In this document: positions 11,936-23,122 of the stretch, in pieces
Layout of the letters: the number at the start of each line of letters is the position of its first letter
Numbering within the stretch: the first letter of the stretch is position 1
DNA from: Hyaloperonospora brassicae
Lineage: Eukaryota > Oomycota > Peronosporomycetes > Peronosporales > Peronosporaceae
Assembly: GCA_947650285.1 (NCBI GenBank)
Contig: CANTFL010001372.1
Span: forward strand, 496,001-560,000
Length of the DNA: 64,000 nucleotides
Direction of reading: 5' to 3'
Notes under the pieces: generated by a model
What the model was told of the DNA's origin: nothing
The model's database searches: none
What the model saw: the letters and a program-made list of their open reading frames with translations, nothing else
Made by a program: the position numbers and the translations under genes

Positions 11936-14900
11936 CCACCAGAGTGGGATCGTTTGGTATTCTCGTGCACAACAGGAGCTCTATCGTCATAGAAAGTTGC
12001 CTTCAGCTCATTTGACAGGGAACAACACTTCTTACAGTTTTCAGAGTGCTTTGTTGCATGTGCTTTTTGTAGAAATACGCGCTAATTGGACGTTTGGAAC
12101 ACTGAATGTTGCTTTTAGTCTTCCGTTTGGAGCCATCTATCTCTTCGCGGCGAAATACACACAGAAATAGGCACATTACTGGCACTACGACCTTTGTAGA
12201 CGGGTCGCACTTGCCTTCAGATTGGACGCGTGGATATAGGCGTTGTTGAAGGGTGTTTTGCGATGAGGAGGCTGGGTTTGAGCAAATTAAACGTCCGAAT
12301 GTATGGTAAAGTTGACAATCGGTGGCGCATTGTATGGGTAAGGGGGATTTAGACACAATTACGTGGCCAGAATGGGTCTGTAAAAAGAACATAATTTATG
12401 TTTTCACATAAGCGGAAATTATCCTCTTTAAGCTCCACTACCCTTGATCAAGATGTTCCGTATCCGGTCGAATGCATCCACTTAAAACTGTATGTGTACA
12501 GTAGATTATCCTGCATTATTAATGTGATTTATGCCACAATCGGCCTCGAGAAAGGCTTTGTTTGCAGACCGATCGACGACTTAAAAAGTGTTGGCTAACA
12601 AATGTTACTGGTAGTTATTAGTGGTGTCGGGTGTTGAAACGCCACAAAGAAATTGGCGTGTACATAGACAATGCATCAACCTTATCTTCCCCAAACAATA
12701 CACAATATATAAAAAATATAAAGATAACCCATTTTACCTGATGGACAGTAGAATATATATTAAGTATAAAATTAGTACGACTACTATGACTGCTAAGCAT
12801 CAATAGTTTCAATTAATATAAGCGTACATGCATTATATAGAAACCAAGCATCCAGGGGATGTATTAATTACGGATCAGGGGGTTGTCATAATTACCTTTT
12901 CGTTTTTATTGTATTAGCTGCTGGCACGATAGTGTCTTCGCCGCAGGGCGCATATACTCTAAGGCGCGAGAATTGTGTCATGATTCTGTCGAAGATTAAC
13001 CGGCCGTCAAATCTGAAGCACATTGACCTATCAGAAATTTGTGCTCTGAGTACGATGTGAAACAAATGAATGAGCTGGGGTTTATTATGTGCATTATTTT
13101 GTACATTGCGTATAAAACATTATTGCGTACATTATAACGATGTAGGAACTATTCGGTTTATATATCAATATGATGTGACTAAAGGAGGTAAAAATAGGAG
13201 TCCTTGCACGTGGGCGATAAACTGCGCTTTGAGATTGCATTTGTAGCTTAATAGCACCTATTTCTTCTGAATCTGTGTGGCATCCATAAACCGGCATCTG
13301 AACCAATTCCTGTGGTAAGGTAAACCATAGACCGATAGTCGGCGCCAAAATGTAGTTTCTAGCGAGGTAGTGTACGCCTACGCTAAGGAAGAAGATAGCT
13401 GCTTGTAGCTCATTACGCAGGATGATTCTATTGGATCTTAGAAAATAGAACAGACGTAGTATTTCACACACATGTAATCGCATGATAATGATCAGTGGTG
13501 TATCTTACTCACCAACTTTGTGCACTATTTTTGCTGTCTTTTACAAGCCCTTTTTTGTTAACTTAGACATATTGTACACAATATTTCCAGATTATCGAGC
13601 TCAATTTTTACAAATGGAATCATCGATGGCAATGTACATTTAGCTCCTACAATATTTGGGTCGACCATGATCCTCTTTCAATAGCCGACTGGATATATCT
13701 TTTATACAAATTGCAATGTGTGTATATTCCGAAAGGATCTGGGAGTCAGTTGTAATTTTGAATTTGTCGAGACAATTAAATCATGCGAGGAACTTACAAA
13801 AGAGAGATACCAGCGCATATTAGTCGTTATGAAATAAACTCTGATAAGTCTTCTACGAGGGAATGTCGCATTTGTATATAATGAGTATACAATTGAAAAA
13901 TTCGAATTTATAGGCACTGTCATTTGTCCTCCATGTGCATATAAATGTCAAGGCATGAATAGTGAAAGAAAAATTTTCGTTAATTGTTGATGACAAACGT
14001 CGATTTTAATCAGTATTCGATCTACAGTTTTGATGTGGCCATTGTTATGAAGTTTTACACGCATCATATTGGTAAATTTATTCGAACTGACTGCATATTT
14101 TCTCTTTTTACTTACAAGCGACCATTGTTTGTTTGTTTGTCTGAGTTATCTCATATTTGAAATAGCTAGACATTCAGGTGCACGTGTCGAATCCGCTTTT
14201 CAATCGGGGAACGTAAAAAAAATCCGGAACTTTTTGTATCTTGGTAAGCTATAGCCTCAAGGGTCCATCAACACATGCACCGGAACTTTTCAACCTGTTG
14301 ATCGTAGCCCGAAAAAACCACTTTAACTTCTGGGACCCTCTTATCATCGTCGAATTTTGGAAAACTACTACTGCTTGTAGGAATAATTCAAACATCGTTC
14401 AACGAGAAGTCATGGATTGATAAATGCATCACTCAGTGTTAAGGAAAAGAAAAATACAACTGGTTTAAAAAAGGTATACCAATAGATTTACTGCAAGTCT
14501 ATTTGATTACACCTAACTTCAAATTGTGGGTCGAATTCTACTGAATTTTTGCGCATGTATGTGATTGACTGGTGGTATGAAGTTGCTGCGGATATGGTGA
14601 CCTCTATCAGCCACTGCGCAGTGTGTTGTCGGCTGCTATTTAATATTGCCGTTACCGGTAACATTGTCGAGCACACTGCCCAAACATAATATTCACATTG
14701 ATATTTGACTCAATTTCCATGTCATGAGACGAATGAATCCCGTTACGACGGATGTGCGTGGTTACGACTAGCATTCAATATCGATGGTTCCCTTTTCTGA
14801 GCGCAACAAAAAGCATTAGGCAAGCTAGCAGCATATGCGCAAGGGCCCAACAGGTAAAGCTTATACCTGAGACGCGAATGATCATTGCTGATGTAGTATG

Positions 14901-16257
14901 GTTCCTGTACAAATTTATAGGTTCTCACACATAATGTAGAAGGGTTCATGACTTGGAGCGACTAAAACCTTACTGGATATTCAAATATGTGATGCGACAG
15001 ACGCACTCATGGTGTGCATGCGGATGAAAGGTTTGATGCATCGCTTACTTTGGTCTGCCGTATATGGAAACGACATTTCTTCGCTCAGCGCATCGTCTGG
15101 GTTAAGGTGGCTACATACTGCTTTTACAAAGACACGAAAGCAATGAATTATTGCAACACTTGTGTTTGTGCCATGGTCCCATGTTCATATCGACAACCGA
15201 CAGTACGGATTGATCTTCAGACCTTTACGAACCATCATTCGTGCAGGTACACGTGGCAAAGTAGCAGTTTCTTCTTAGGCATGTACAAATGACTGCCACG
15301 GATCGAAATCCTCGCTTCATTCAGACCTACGGATTGCCTAACACGATGCTTCAAAGAGAGAGATACCTAACAGGTATGACAGCAATTTACCCCGCTCGCG
15401 TCAAACGGTCTGATCCTGCGCTTCCCGTTATAGATATTCGTAATCGTAACGGAGTAGGTATATCATCAGCTCGATTCCTACATGTTTTTATCGAAAGCGA
15501 CGCTTCCATTTAGTGCCAAAGATTTTCTTCTACCTCCACAGCGTTAAGAACCTCGTTGAAACGCAGTTGTTCCGGTGCCTTTACTGATCTGCTTGTTTCT
15601 GCCAGCCGCGTCCAGATTATATCAATAGCGATCGTGTCAAGCATTTGGGATGAGCTTGTGAATGAAAGTTTTTTTTAACTAAGCTGGTTTTCATTCATAG
15701 TGGTAGAAGATGGGAGCGAGAAGGGGAAGCGCATTTGCTCAACACTGAATTCAAAAGTGGTGGCCGCGCTCAAGTTGCTGCAATGAAAAAGTTCGACAAA
15801 ATGATGCTGCACAGACGCAAGTAGAGCGGTTTAGCAATGCACACCAATAAAGTCCAAAGAATGGGGATTGATCTCGAGATGAATGGACAACATCATTTAT
15901 CATAGCAAGCTAACTGGTGTCTTTTTCTCCAGAAGCTGCTGATCAAACTTCAGGACAAAACGATACCCCACAGCATCGGCAGATTGACACTTCGAAGATG
16001 TGGTAGAAAAAATCGGCGGATAAACCTAGCACGATAATTGCACCTCACAGACGTCCGAGAACACACTTTCGTCACGATGTTTATGGCACTTAAATATCGT
16101 TTGTTCTGCCTTAACGCAGTAGATACACTTTCTGAAGACTACCATGCCTACAGGGCATGCGTACTGTATCAACTTATCGATGCTGAGTCTTGATTTTTGT
16201 TAATACGCATCATGCCGGACGACTCTGGTTGCCGCAGTTACCATACTAAGCCGATGT
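11936..16257. other. Gene-poor AT-rich DNA
   Basis: Two minus-strand frames of 129 codons each (12003-12392 and 13094-13483) are the longest. Neither shows a domain, a signal peptide or an obvious homologue. A plus-strand pair near 15014-15513 is similarly uninformative. I see no RNA gene or structured repeat. Confidence 0.5.
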
Positions 16258-16696
16258 TGTAACAAGGTAGCCCGTTACATGAAATTGTCATTGAAAAAAT
16301 TTGACAATAAAGAATATTAGGTCGAACATTTTTTTAATAATACCACATACATGGTGATATTGTTGAGATGACCGAAGGGTCTACTCATTGGTTAATAACG
16401 TGATGATATCAACCCACCAATCGCTGCTAGACGCGCGCAATGGGTGGTGAGTAGAGGTCATCATACATTTAGTTATATTGGTATAATTAAGTCAGGAAAA
16501 CAGAAGATTCAAGGAGTTATAGGACTTAATTATATTAAAACAGTTTTACTTTTACCAAGAGACAAGTCTGACTACTTAGTCTCCTTTCCTTCCTCTGTGT
16601 TCCTTAAACACCTAGCAGGGCACTGTCAACCACTGTTGTCAGTAGAAGTATACTCCGTACTGGTCAACCAGTACGAGTCAATAGTGCTCCGTTACA
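16258..16696 (+). mobile_element. Solo LTR, A-type family, perfect target duplication
   Basis: This runs from TGTAACAAGGTAGCCCGTTACA to CTCCGTTACA. It shares the A/B LTR landmarks: the 'tgacaataaagaatatta' block, the 'gacgcgcgcaatg' block and the TTAATTATATTA block. GATGT flanks it on both sides (16253-16257 and 16697-16701), showing a genuine insertion reduced to one LTR. It is diverged from the A, B and C LTRs and has lost perfect pairing in several of the hairpins they keep. Confidence 0.88.
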
Positions 16697-17902
16697 GATG
16701 TCCCACTAGTCAATAATCAAGATGCTGTGAGAAATATTTTTTTGCTCGTAGCCTGAATTGTCATGCGCTCTGGATGAACAATAAGTTCGCGTCCGGAAGA
16801 AATGACGTCTGCATGTACCATATTCCGGACGCGATTACAAGGTACATGCGTAATGCGTGAATTGCTTCACATCCTGATGCGGGACTGATTCGTTATCGAC
16901 AGCGCAAAGTCAGTGTGGCACTGCGGAAGTTCTTCCAGTTTCGGTCGCACTGCATGCCAATCTGGCGTTGTCACACGCGGTTCATTCTCGCCGGTATCAT
17001 TGCACCATCACAACTTTACAATTTGCGAAGCAGCCGACCGAGTAACAAGTTTCCAGCCAACGAAAACGTACTTGCTGATGAATTCTTGCGGACCGGGAGT
17101 TGTTACTGTCGTGGAACACATCGGCTTCTATCGAAACTAGTTTCAATTGTACCTGCACATCTACATGTATATGAAGTAGATGTTCTGCACCCACTCAAGC
17201 GCGCCTGTGCTTTTTGGCGGAGATCACACCTGCTTCTGTGAGCCAGTTGTTCTCTGCGAATCGAGAGGGAGGACTTGTGCATCGATGTGACACCTGTCTT
17301 CGTGCGACAACTGGGAAGGGATCTGTCATCTCGTGACAGATATCCAGCTTCACGACTGTCGTTAACTATTAATCAAGCGCTATTCGGCCATACCGTTTCC
17401 ACAGACATAGAATAGATGGTCGCAACTTGCCGTGCACGGAGCCGCGACAAGTTGCGAGCATCGGTGCTTCTGCGCTGGCTCAAAACCTCCAGACATGTTG
17501 CACACAATCACATGTAAATAGAAGATAGCGACACTCCTGACAGAGGACCGCATCGTCTATTGGACGATAGCATGATGTACAAGACCTCCGAAATTTCCTA
17601 AGCCAGATCAGCAACGCTGGTCTCGACTGGTTTGGGGTTGTTCGCGACTCACCGCTATGTGCGATGCTCTAGAGGTGAGAAAGTGGATGTTTCAATGCAT
17701 TGCACGAGACAAGACATTTCGCCTTTGCGTGTAGCTTTCTGCGCTCTCGCTCGCCAATACTTGTAATTGCCGAACACTTCAATGTCTGCCTCTTGAATAA
17801 ATATCTTAAGCGTTGCGGTCTTTCCCCAGTGAGCTAGCAATTTGTTTTTTTTGTAAAAGTGAGTTACATTAAGGAACGATTAGCGACCAGCAATGCCCTA
17901 TC
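16697..17902. other. Unassigned sequence left of element A
   Basis: Overlapping short frames occur at about 16.9-17.24 kb (up to 108 codons, plus strand), without recognisable domains. This is somewhat GC-richer than the surrounding intergenic DNA and may be decayed repeat sequence. The last five bases, CTATC, match four of the five bases right of element A (CTGTC). Confidence 0.45.
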
Positions 17903-18293
17903 TGTAACGGGGCACATCCTTGCGTGAACTTAACGCAAGGGTATCGGTGCCCCTACAGACGTACACAAGGCAATCGAGGAAGCGTAGGTAGGGTAAAAGC
18001 ATTATTTTATAATAATATATTAAGTCTTTAAACTACTGTCTCTCTGTTTGACTTAACTTAATTATACTAATCTAACTGAGTGTATGGTGACGTCTCGTCA
18101 CCACTCATTGCGCGCGTCTTGCGGCGATTGGTGGGTTGATATCATCAAGATATCAACCAATGAACAGACTCTTTGGTCGACCCTTCAATATCACCGCTTC
18201 GGTGATATTGTGCAAAGAATATTCAACTTCATTTTATTTTTTGTCATTGTTTCTTTAAAGTGACAATTCCATGTAACGGGCTGCTCCGTTACA
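17903..18293 (-). repeat. Element A 3' LTR
   Basis: 391 bp with TGTAACGGGG and CCGTTACA ends. On the plus strand it contains a series of hairpins: CCTTGCGT/ACGCAAGG near the left end, TTGATATC/GATATCAA, CAATATCACC/GGTGATATTG and a terminal TGTAACGG/CCGTTACA palindrome. It lacks the roughly 20-nt hairpin (TAAGACAG/CTGTCTTA arms) found in the right LTR. Confidence 0.9.
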
Positions 18294-18308
18294 TCACCCC
18301 CCCCTTAA
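18294..18308 (-). promoter_or_regulatory. Polypurine tract of element A
   Basis: On the element strand it reads TTAAGGGGGGGGTGA and abuts the 3' LTR. This is the expected plus-strand DNA primer of an LTR retrotransposon and it fixes the element's orientation. Confidence 0.8.
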
Positions 18309-18390
18309 CTGATAGTCACCGTGTGACTATCGAAAATAATGGCGGCCACCCGTTGGGCACCATTGGGTGAGGAAGCACTTGTTGGATCCG

Positions 18391-18405
18391 TTACATTCAC
18401 TTTCC
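18391..18405 (+). promoter_or_regulatory. Possible Inr-like start site for the antisense frame
   Basis: TTACATTCACTTTCC lies 22 nt before the ATG of the opposite-strand frame. It is similar to the oomycete Inr/FPR core promoter (TCATTYY followed by CAWTTT and a pyrimidine tail). Element B has CATTTACTTTCC at the same place, and element C has a better match (TCTCATTCCAGCTTTTC). Confidence 0.4.
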
Positions 18406-18426
18406 GCTCGACCTCGCATAGCTACC

Positions 18427-20028
18427 ATGTCTATGCGGGGTGACTCAAGGCACACAGAGTCTGTGCCTGTGCCAGCTTCTGCGGCAGACGATTCGTCGTC
18501 TGCTGCTCGTTCTCCGCCTGCGGAAACAAGTGCTGCAGGTCCACGCCTTATCACACCGCGTGCGCATGATGACCCTGACATAGAGGTCATCTATTTTAGC
18601 GAGTCAGACGTGTCTGACTCGGGCAATGCTCCAGAGGCATCGCGTCCACCTGCGGTGCCTCAATCATCCACGACACTGCCGGACGTACGGACTCGTGACA
18701 TGCGTCACAATCTGTTCGGCAGTGATGATGAGTCTGATGATGAGTATGATTGCTCATCACAGCGATCAACTCGTGCTCCTTCGCACGAGCGACTTGACGA
18801 TGGTGCAAGCCATCGTCATACTGACAACCGTGGTACCGACAAAGGTACCACCGTGAATCGTGATGAGCTGAAGCCGTGGCGTTTGACCGAACGGCTCATC
18901 AATAGCTTGTCTCACGAGACAAGCCAACACCATCGAATACCCTTATTCGATGCGACTGAGCTTCACGGCTTGAGTCCCAGCGCGAGCAACTTTTGCGCTG
19001 AAGAAGACTTTTATCTCTATATCTTCGTTAGACATCGATGGTACAACGGCAACCAAAAGAGTGACAAAGCCTCGCTTTTGGCTGCGTGGAACGCGTTCGT
19101 CCAAAACGTAAAGAATTTTGGACAAGAAGGGTGGCTCAAGAAACTTGAGGCGACACACCTCAGGTTCGAAAAGCGAACGTCAACCGGTGCTAGGTACCGG
19201 TTGCACTGTTTGTCGAGTGAGGTAGACATTCCTTGCCTCACATGGGGATACCCTTGTGCGAGTTGTGTTGACAACTCGCAGCGTGCACACAGGGACGTGT
19301 ATTCCCTAAGTTCGCCCTGGGGAAGGGCACATCTCTCGGAGGAGATGCGTGACGCGATTGCAAACTTGCAATCCGTCTACAAGCGCCAAAAGCGCGTATT
19401 TACCGATGGGCCACAGGACTCATCGGATGGGTCTCGTCATACTGGTGGACGAGACCTTCAACATCCATCAACAGCTGAGAGCGGGGCTACCAGCTGTTCC
19501 AAGAGGGTGGATACCCCCGCCACTGGACGAGGTAGCTCGTCCTTGATCCTGAATCGTCACGGTGGTTCAAGATACGCTCCACTAGAATGCTTCGACCACC
19601 GTGAGCATCCACCAAAGGATGTGGTGGAGGAGGAAAGACCTCCTCCAGATGATTCGGCCCACCATCTCGACCCTTACGAGATGGATCGCGCAATTGATGA
19701 ATTGCGCGATGACTTGAAGCACGAGCGCGACCGGCGCTACGCTTTGACTGATACCGTGCGGAAGAACCGCAAGGGTCACGAGGCTGATCGGGCGAGGGAT
19801 CGCGCCGATTATGCCACAGCGCAGCTTCAGGTCCAGCGGGATGTCCGCTCCCTTTGCAGCGAGCTGGCGACAGCTCGCGGGGAGATATCTCGGTTGAGTT
19901 CCGAGGTATCATATCTGCGCGACCAGACGGATCGTCTGGAGCGCGAACGCAAGAAATTGATGGATGTTCTTGAACGTGGGGGCTATCTTCATCGGAAGAA
20001 GAAGGCTCGTACTGACAGTACGGCCTAA
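18427..20028 (+). CDS. Antisense accessory protein of element A (coiled-coil)
   Basis: An intact 533-codon frame on the strand opposite gag-pol, lying between the 3' LTR and the integrase tail and overlapping the chromodomain frame antisense. The start MSMRGDSR is chosen because element B begins its counterpart identically (45501, minus) and the context gctaccATG is favourable. Residues 1-110 are Ser/Asp-rich and acidic (IYFSESDVSDSG). Residues about 190-310 form a module beginning EEDFY..IFVRHRWY with a CASC motif, which is recognisable in element C. Residues about 420-525 are strongly heptad-like, charged and Arg/Glu-rich (MDRAIDELRDDLKHERD onward), ending in a basic tail. There is no signal peptide or membrane segment. 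I recognise no family. The function is unknown; a nuclear or nucleic-acid-binding regulator is only a guess. Confidence 0.6.
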   Translation: MSMRGDSRHTESVPVPASAADDSSSAARSPPAETSAAGPRLITPRAHDDPDIEVIYFSESDVSDSGNAPEASRPPAVPQSSTTLPDVRTRDMRHNLFGSDDESDDEYDCSSQRSTRAPSHERLDDGASHRHTDNRGTDKGTTVNRDELKPWRLTERLINSLSHETSQHHRIPLFDATELHGLSPSASNFCAEEDFYLYIFVRHRWYNGNQKSDKASLLAAWNAFVQNVKNFGQEGWLKKLEATHLRFEKRTSTGARYRLHCLSSEVDIPCLTWGYPCASCVDNSQRAHRDVYSLSSPWGRAHLSEEMRDAIANLQSVYKRQKRVFTDGPQDSSDGSRHTGGRDLQHPSTAESGATSCSKRVDTPATGRGSSSLILNRHGGSRYAPLECFDHREHPPKDVVEEERPPPDDSAHHLDPYEMDRAIDELRDDLKHERDRRYALTDTVRKNRKGHEADRARDRADYATAQLQVQRDVRSLCSELATARGEISRLSSEVSYLRDQTDRLERERKKLMDVLERGGYLHRKKKARTDSTA

Positions 20029-20632
20029 GCCTCCCCACGTAAAACGTAGGATGCGTGCGCATCTTACGTGGCAATTCGATCGTGTATGCATTGCCTTTGC
20101 GGTGCAACACACGAAAGGGCCAAACGTACTCCGGCAGTAGTTTACTACTGCCGACACTAGTGACTGCATGTCCAGGTAAGTTTACCGTGGACAGTAGTAC
20201 TAGGTCGTTAGCCTCCAATGAAAGAACATTTGCTCGTCCATTCTTGTCTGCGTTCCGTTTCTGACGGTCCACCGCATTTTCGATGGAGTCCTGAACGAAA
20301 CGGAATACCGCTTCTCGAGTCAGCAGGAAGTTCTCTGCTGACTCTTTGTTTTGTCTTTCAGTGCGCTTCGTGCGCACTGCTAAGAGATTGTTCTCTTCTT
20401 CAGCGAGGTTGACTTCTTCCTCGCTGGAATAATCGTTGACGATGCTGAATATACCAGCATCGTCATCATCATTCGAGTCAATAATAGCGTCATCGATATT
20501 ATTGAGGTGATCTTCTTCATCGATGTCGACTTGATCGACATCGGCATCATACGTGACGAATTTAGCGTCGACACGTGATGAGCAAGAGCCAAAACGGTTT
20601 TTGCTCGAGCGAGTCCCTCCCCCCTTATCCAA
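19487..20632 (-). pseudogene. Integrase tail and chromodomain of element A
   Basis: The frame starts after a frameshift. It contains an acidic Asp-rich linker, the integrase C-terminal barrel region (RTKRTERQNKESAENF onward, then GPFRVLHRKGNAYTIELP-like sequence), a Pro/Arg/Ser-rich linker, and a chromodomain with LVERILNHRDD and SYLVQWRGYPPSWNSW. A TAG follows NSW, where element B has GAG and runs on about 30 more residues. Chromodomains target Ty3/gypsy integration to marked chromatin. The Pro/Arg-rich linker is exactly the part antisense to the coiled coil of the opposite-strand frame, so its odd composition may reflect that overlap. Confidence 0.85.
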
Positions 20633-21814
20633 GAGTTACACTCTGTAAGGGTGGGCACTCGTGGATGGCGTAGGCCATTCACGTAAAACGGTGTGTGCTG
20701 TGTGGAAGCATGCACCGAATTATTGATGGCGAATTCCACCATGGGTAGGAATTCGCTCCAACTCGGAAACGAGTGGACATATCCTCGAAGGATCTCTTCG
20801 AGGACACGGTTCGCACGTTCCGTCTGACCATCTGTTTCGGGATCGTCAGAAGTAGACATCTTCAATCGTGTTCCCAATGTGCGGAACACAGTTTGCCAAA
20901 AGCCGCCGTGAACCGAGGGTCACGGTCGGATACGAGTTCACGGGGTAACCCGTGGAGTCTAAAGACCGTGTCGAGAAAGACACGAGCACAACCTTGAGCC
21001 TTGATCGATTCAGGGACAGCAGCAAGATGCACCATCTTGCTGAACCGGTCAACAAACACAAGAATACCATTATTCTTGTGAGCGTCTTCGGGAAACCCGA
21101 AGAAGAAGTCTATTGAAACGGACTGCCAGCACTCTATCGGAACAGGCAGAGGCTGAAATGGCGCACGGGATGAAGGACTAGGCTTCACCCGTTGACAAAC
21201 CTCGCAAGCACGTATGTACTGCGGACAAACTGATACTGGCGTGGCCAGTAAAAGTCACGACTTACCGTGAGGTAAGTCTTTTCCCTTCCACGATGGCCGC
21301 CTGTTAGGGCATCGTGACACTCATACATGATGCGTAAACTCAAATCATCATGAGCGGGTACGACGACACGAGGCGTGTCGTCGGCAACAGCTGTATAGTA
21401 CAGCAATCCGTTGCGTGTACTATACCGATCCGATGAGGATCGGTACAAAGCTGGCAAATCCCTCATGGATTTACTGGATGGATTCACCAGATGATCCATC
21501 AATCGCAGAAGATCTTTATCTTCCGCGTATGCCTTTCGTACGTCGTCAAGTAAACTTGACGATGGAACACTGGCTCTCAGTGTCGCAACAGTGGGCTTAT
21601 CCTCACTGTTAATTTGTGCATCCGGCGTGAAATCGGGCAGGCACGAAAGCGCATCAGCGACTACATTGAGTCGTCCTGGTTTATACTCCACGGAGAAGTT
21701 ATACTCCGCGAAGAAAGACAGCCACCTCGCCATTCTTTGCGAGAGGTGTGGGCTGTTTACGGCCGTGCGTAATGACGCATGGTCCGTATAGACAACAAAC
21801 GGTCTATCTCCCAA
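20380..21814 (-). pseudogene. RNase H C-terminus and integrase of element A, frameshifted
   Basis: Successive frames 21814-21185, 21188-20862 and 20889-20380 together give the RNase H end (VVYTDHASLRTAV, PGRLNVVADALSC) and the HHCC region (HDALTGGHRGREKTY). They also give the integrase core (SIDFFFGFPEDAHKNNGILV, VFVDRFSKM, GLPRELVSDRDPRF) and GQTERANRVLEE. A one-base loss just before the Cys-Cys half of the zinc finger (ACEVC falls into the next frame) is shared with element B but absent in element C. A second, private frameshift follows RFTAAF. The integrase is therefore dead in this copy. Confidence 0.88.
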
Positions 21815-21829
21815 GAGATAGACGCGAAA

Positions 21830-23101
21830 CTAAGCCAGTGCGTACTTCATGGCAAGAAGTTTCTTGTCATGCACTGGGTAATTACGCTCAGCTGCTTGCA
21901 GCTGACGCGACAGATAACAGATGACGCGCTCCGCGCCATCTGTGTCGAACTTCATTAACGCACAGCCGATTGCAAAGTCGCTGGCGTCACAGACCACATG
22001 AAATGGTCTGTCCTGATCTTCAATCGCCAAGATCGGCGACTGCATCAAGCTTTGCTTGATACCCTCAAAGAAACGCTGGCACTCAGCGTTCCATGACCAC
22101 TTGACATGTTTCTTGAGCAAGCAAGAAAGATGAACAGTCATCTCGGCGTAGTTGCGCGAGTACTTGTGCAAGCACGCCGCAAGACCAAGGAACTTCCTTA
22201 GTCCCTTGACATCGACCGGCACTGGCCAGTCGGTGATCGCCTTGATCTTTTCGGGATCCGGGCGTACGCCGTGTTTACCCACGATGCACCCAAGAAGTGA
22301 TATTTCGCTAGCCGCGAATATACACTTCTTGAGGTTGGCATACAACTTATGCTTGCGCATAAGTTGAAGAACCCGACGAACGTGAGTTCTGTGAACTTCA
22401 ACGTCCGTCTTTCCGTCCATAGCCCGGCTATGGACGAACACATCATCGAAGTAACTCAGTGCGAAGTCTTGCACCGGTATCAACAGATTTGTGACACATC
22501 TGTTGAATGTTGCAAGGGCATTGCTCAGCCCCTGTGGCATAACTAGCCACTCCCACAGCATCCCCCTGGGGGTACTCACTGCCGTGAACGGGATGTACCG
22601 TTCACGCATGAAGATCTGATAGAATCCATCCATCAGATCCATGGACGAAAAGATGGTACTCTTTGACATACCATCTATGATTACGTCCTTTCTCGGTATC
22701 GGCGTCTGAGCCGGTACCGTTGCAGCATTCAATTTGTTGAATGCGTGCACTATCCGCCACCCTCCTGTGGCGTTTCGCACACAGAAGGCCGGAGAGCTGT
22801 GAGGGGATGTTGATTCCCTCACATGGCCCGCTGCTAAGCGATCGGCAAAGAACTTGTCGATCGCTAGTACTTGTTCACGAGGTAGTAGCCACTGCTTCAT
22901 GACACAGTACTTCGAGTCCGGTTTGACCTCGATCTCGTGTCGAGTGCCTTTGTCCTTAGGCAACTCGCAAGGTACGGATTCAGGGAACACATCCCAGAAT
23001 TCGATCAAATCCTTATGCAAAGGATTTGCCTGAAGTGACTCCCAGGATTGAGACGTATATCGCTCGATCCGAGTCTTCTCATCGAGGACACTTTCGTCCA
23101 T
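21830..23101 (-). pseudogene. Reverse transcriptase/RNase H of element A
   Basis: A 423-codon frame holding the RT palm and fingers (LPREQVLAIDKFFADRLAAG, GGWRIVHAFNKLN, MDLMDGFYQI, WLVMPQGLSNA) and the catalytic box SYFDDVFVHS. The thumb (LKKCIFAASEISLLG) and the RNase H start (HVVCDASDFAIGCALM) follow. YFDD replaces the more usual YLDD or YVDD. The frame ends in TAG within KYALA-stop-FRVYLLG, where element B has AAG. Upstream it continues in frame with the protease frame, separated only by a TAA (shared with B) that sits inside a 9-bp hairpin. Confidence 0.9.
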
Positions 23102-23122
23102 CGATGACCTGCTGAGAACTCG

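Noticed and set aside
12003..13483. Two 129-codon minus-strand frames as possible genes
   Set aside because: No domain, leader, promoter motif or biased composition; lengths are within what AT-poor patches give by chance.
19487..20028. The idea that the antisense frame of A is only a passive shadow of the chromodomain frame
   Set aside because: Two thirds of the frame (18427-19486) lie beyond the chromodomain frame, the start and initiator-like motif recur in B and C, and the protein similarity to C extends through the non-overlapping part.
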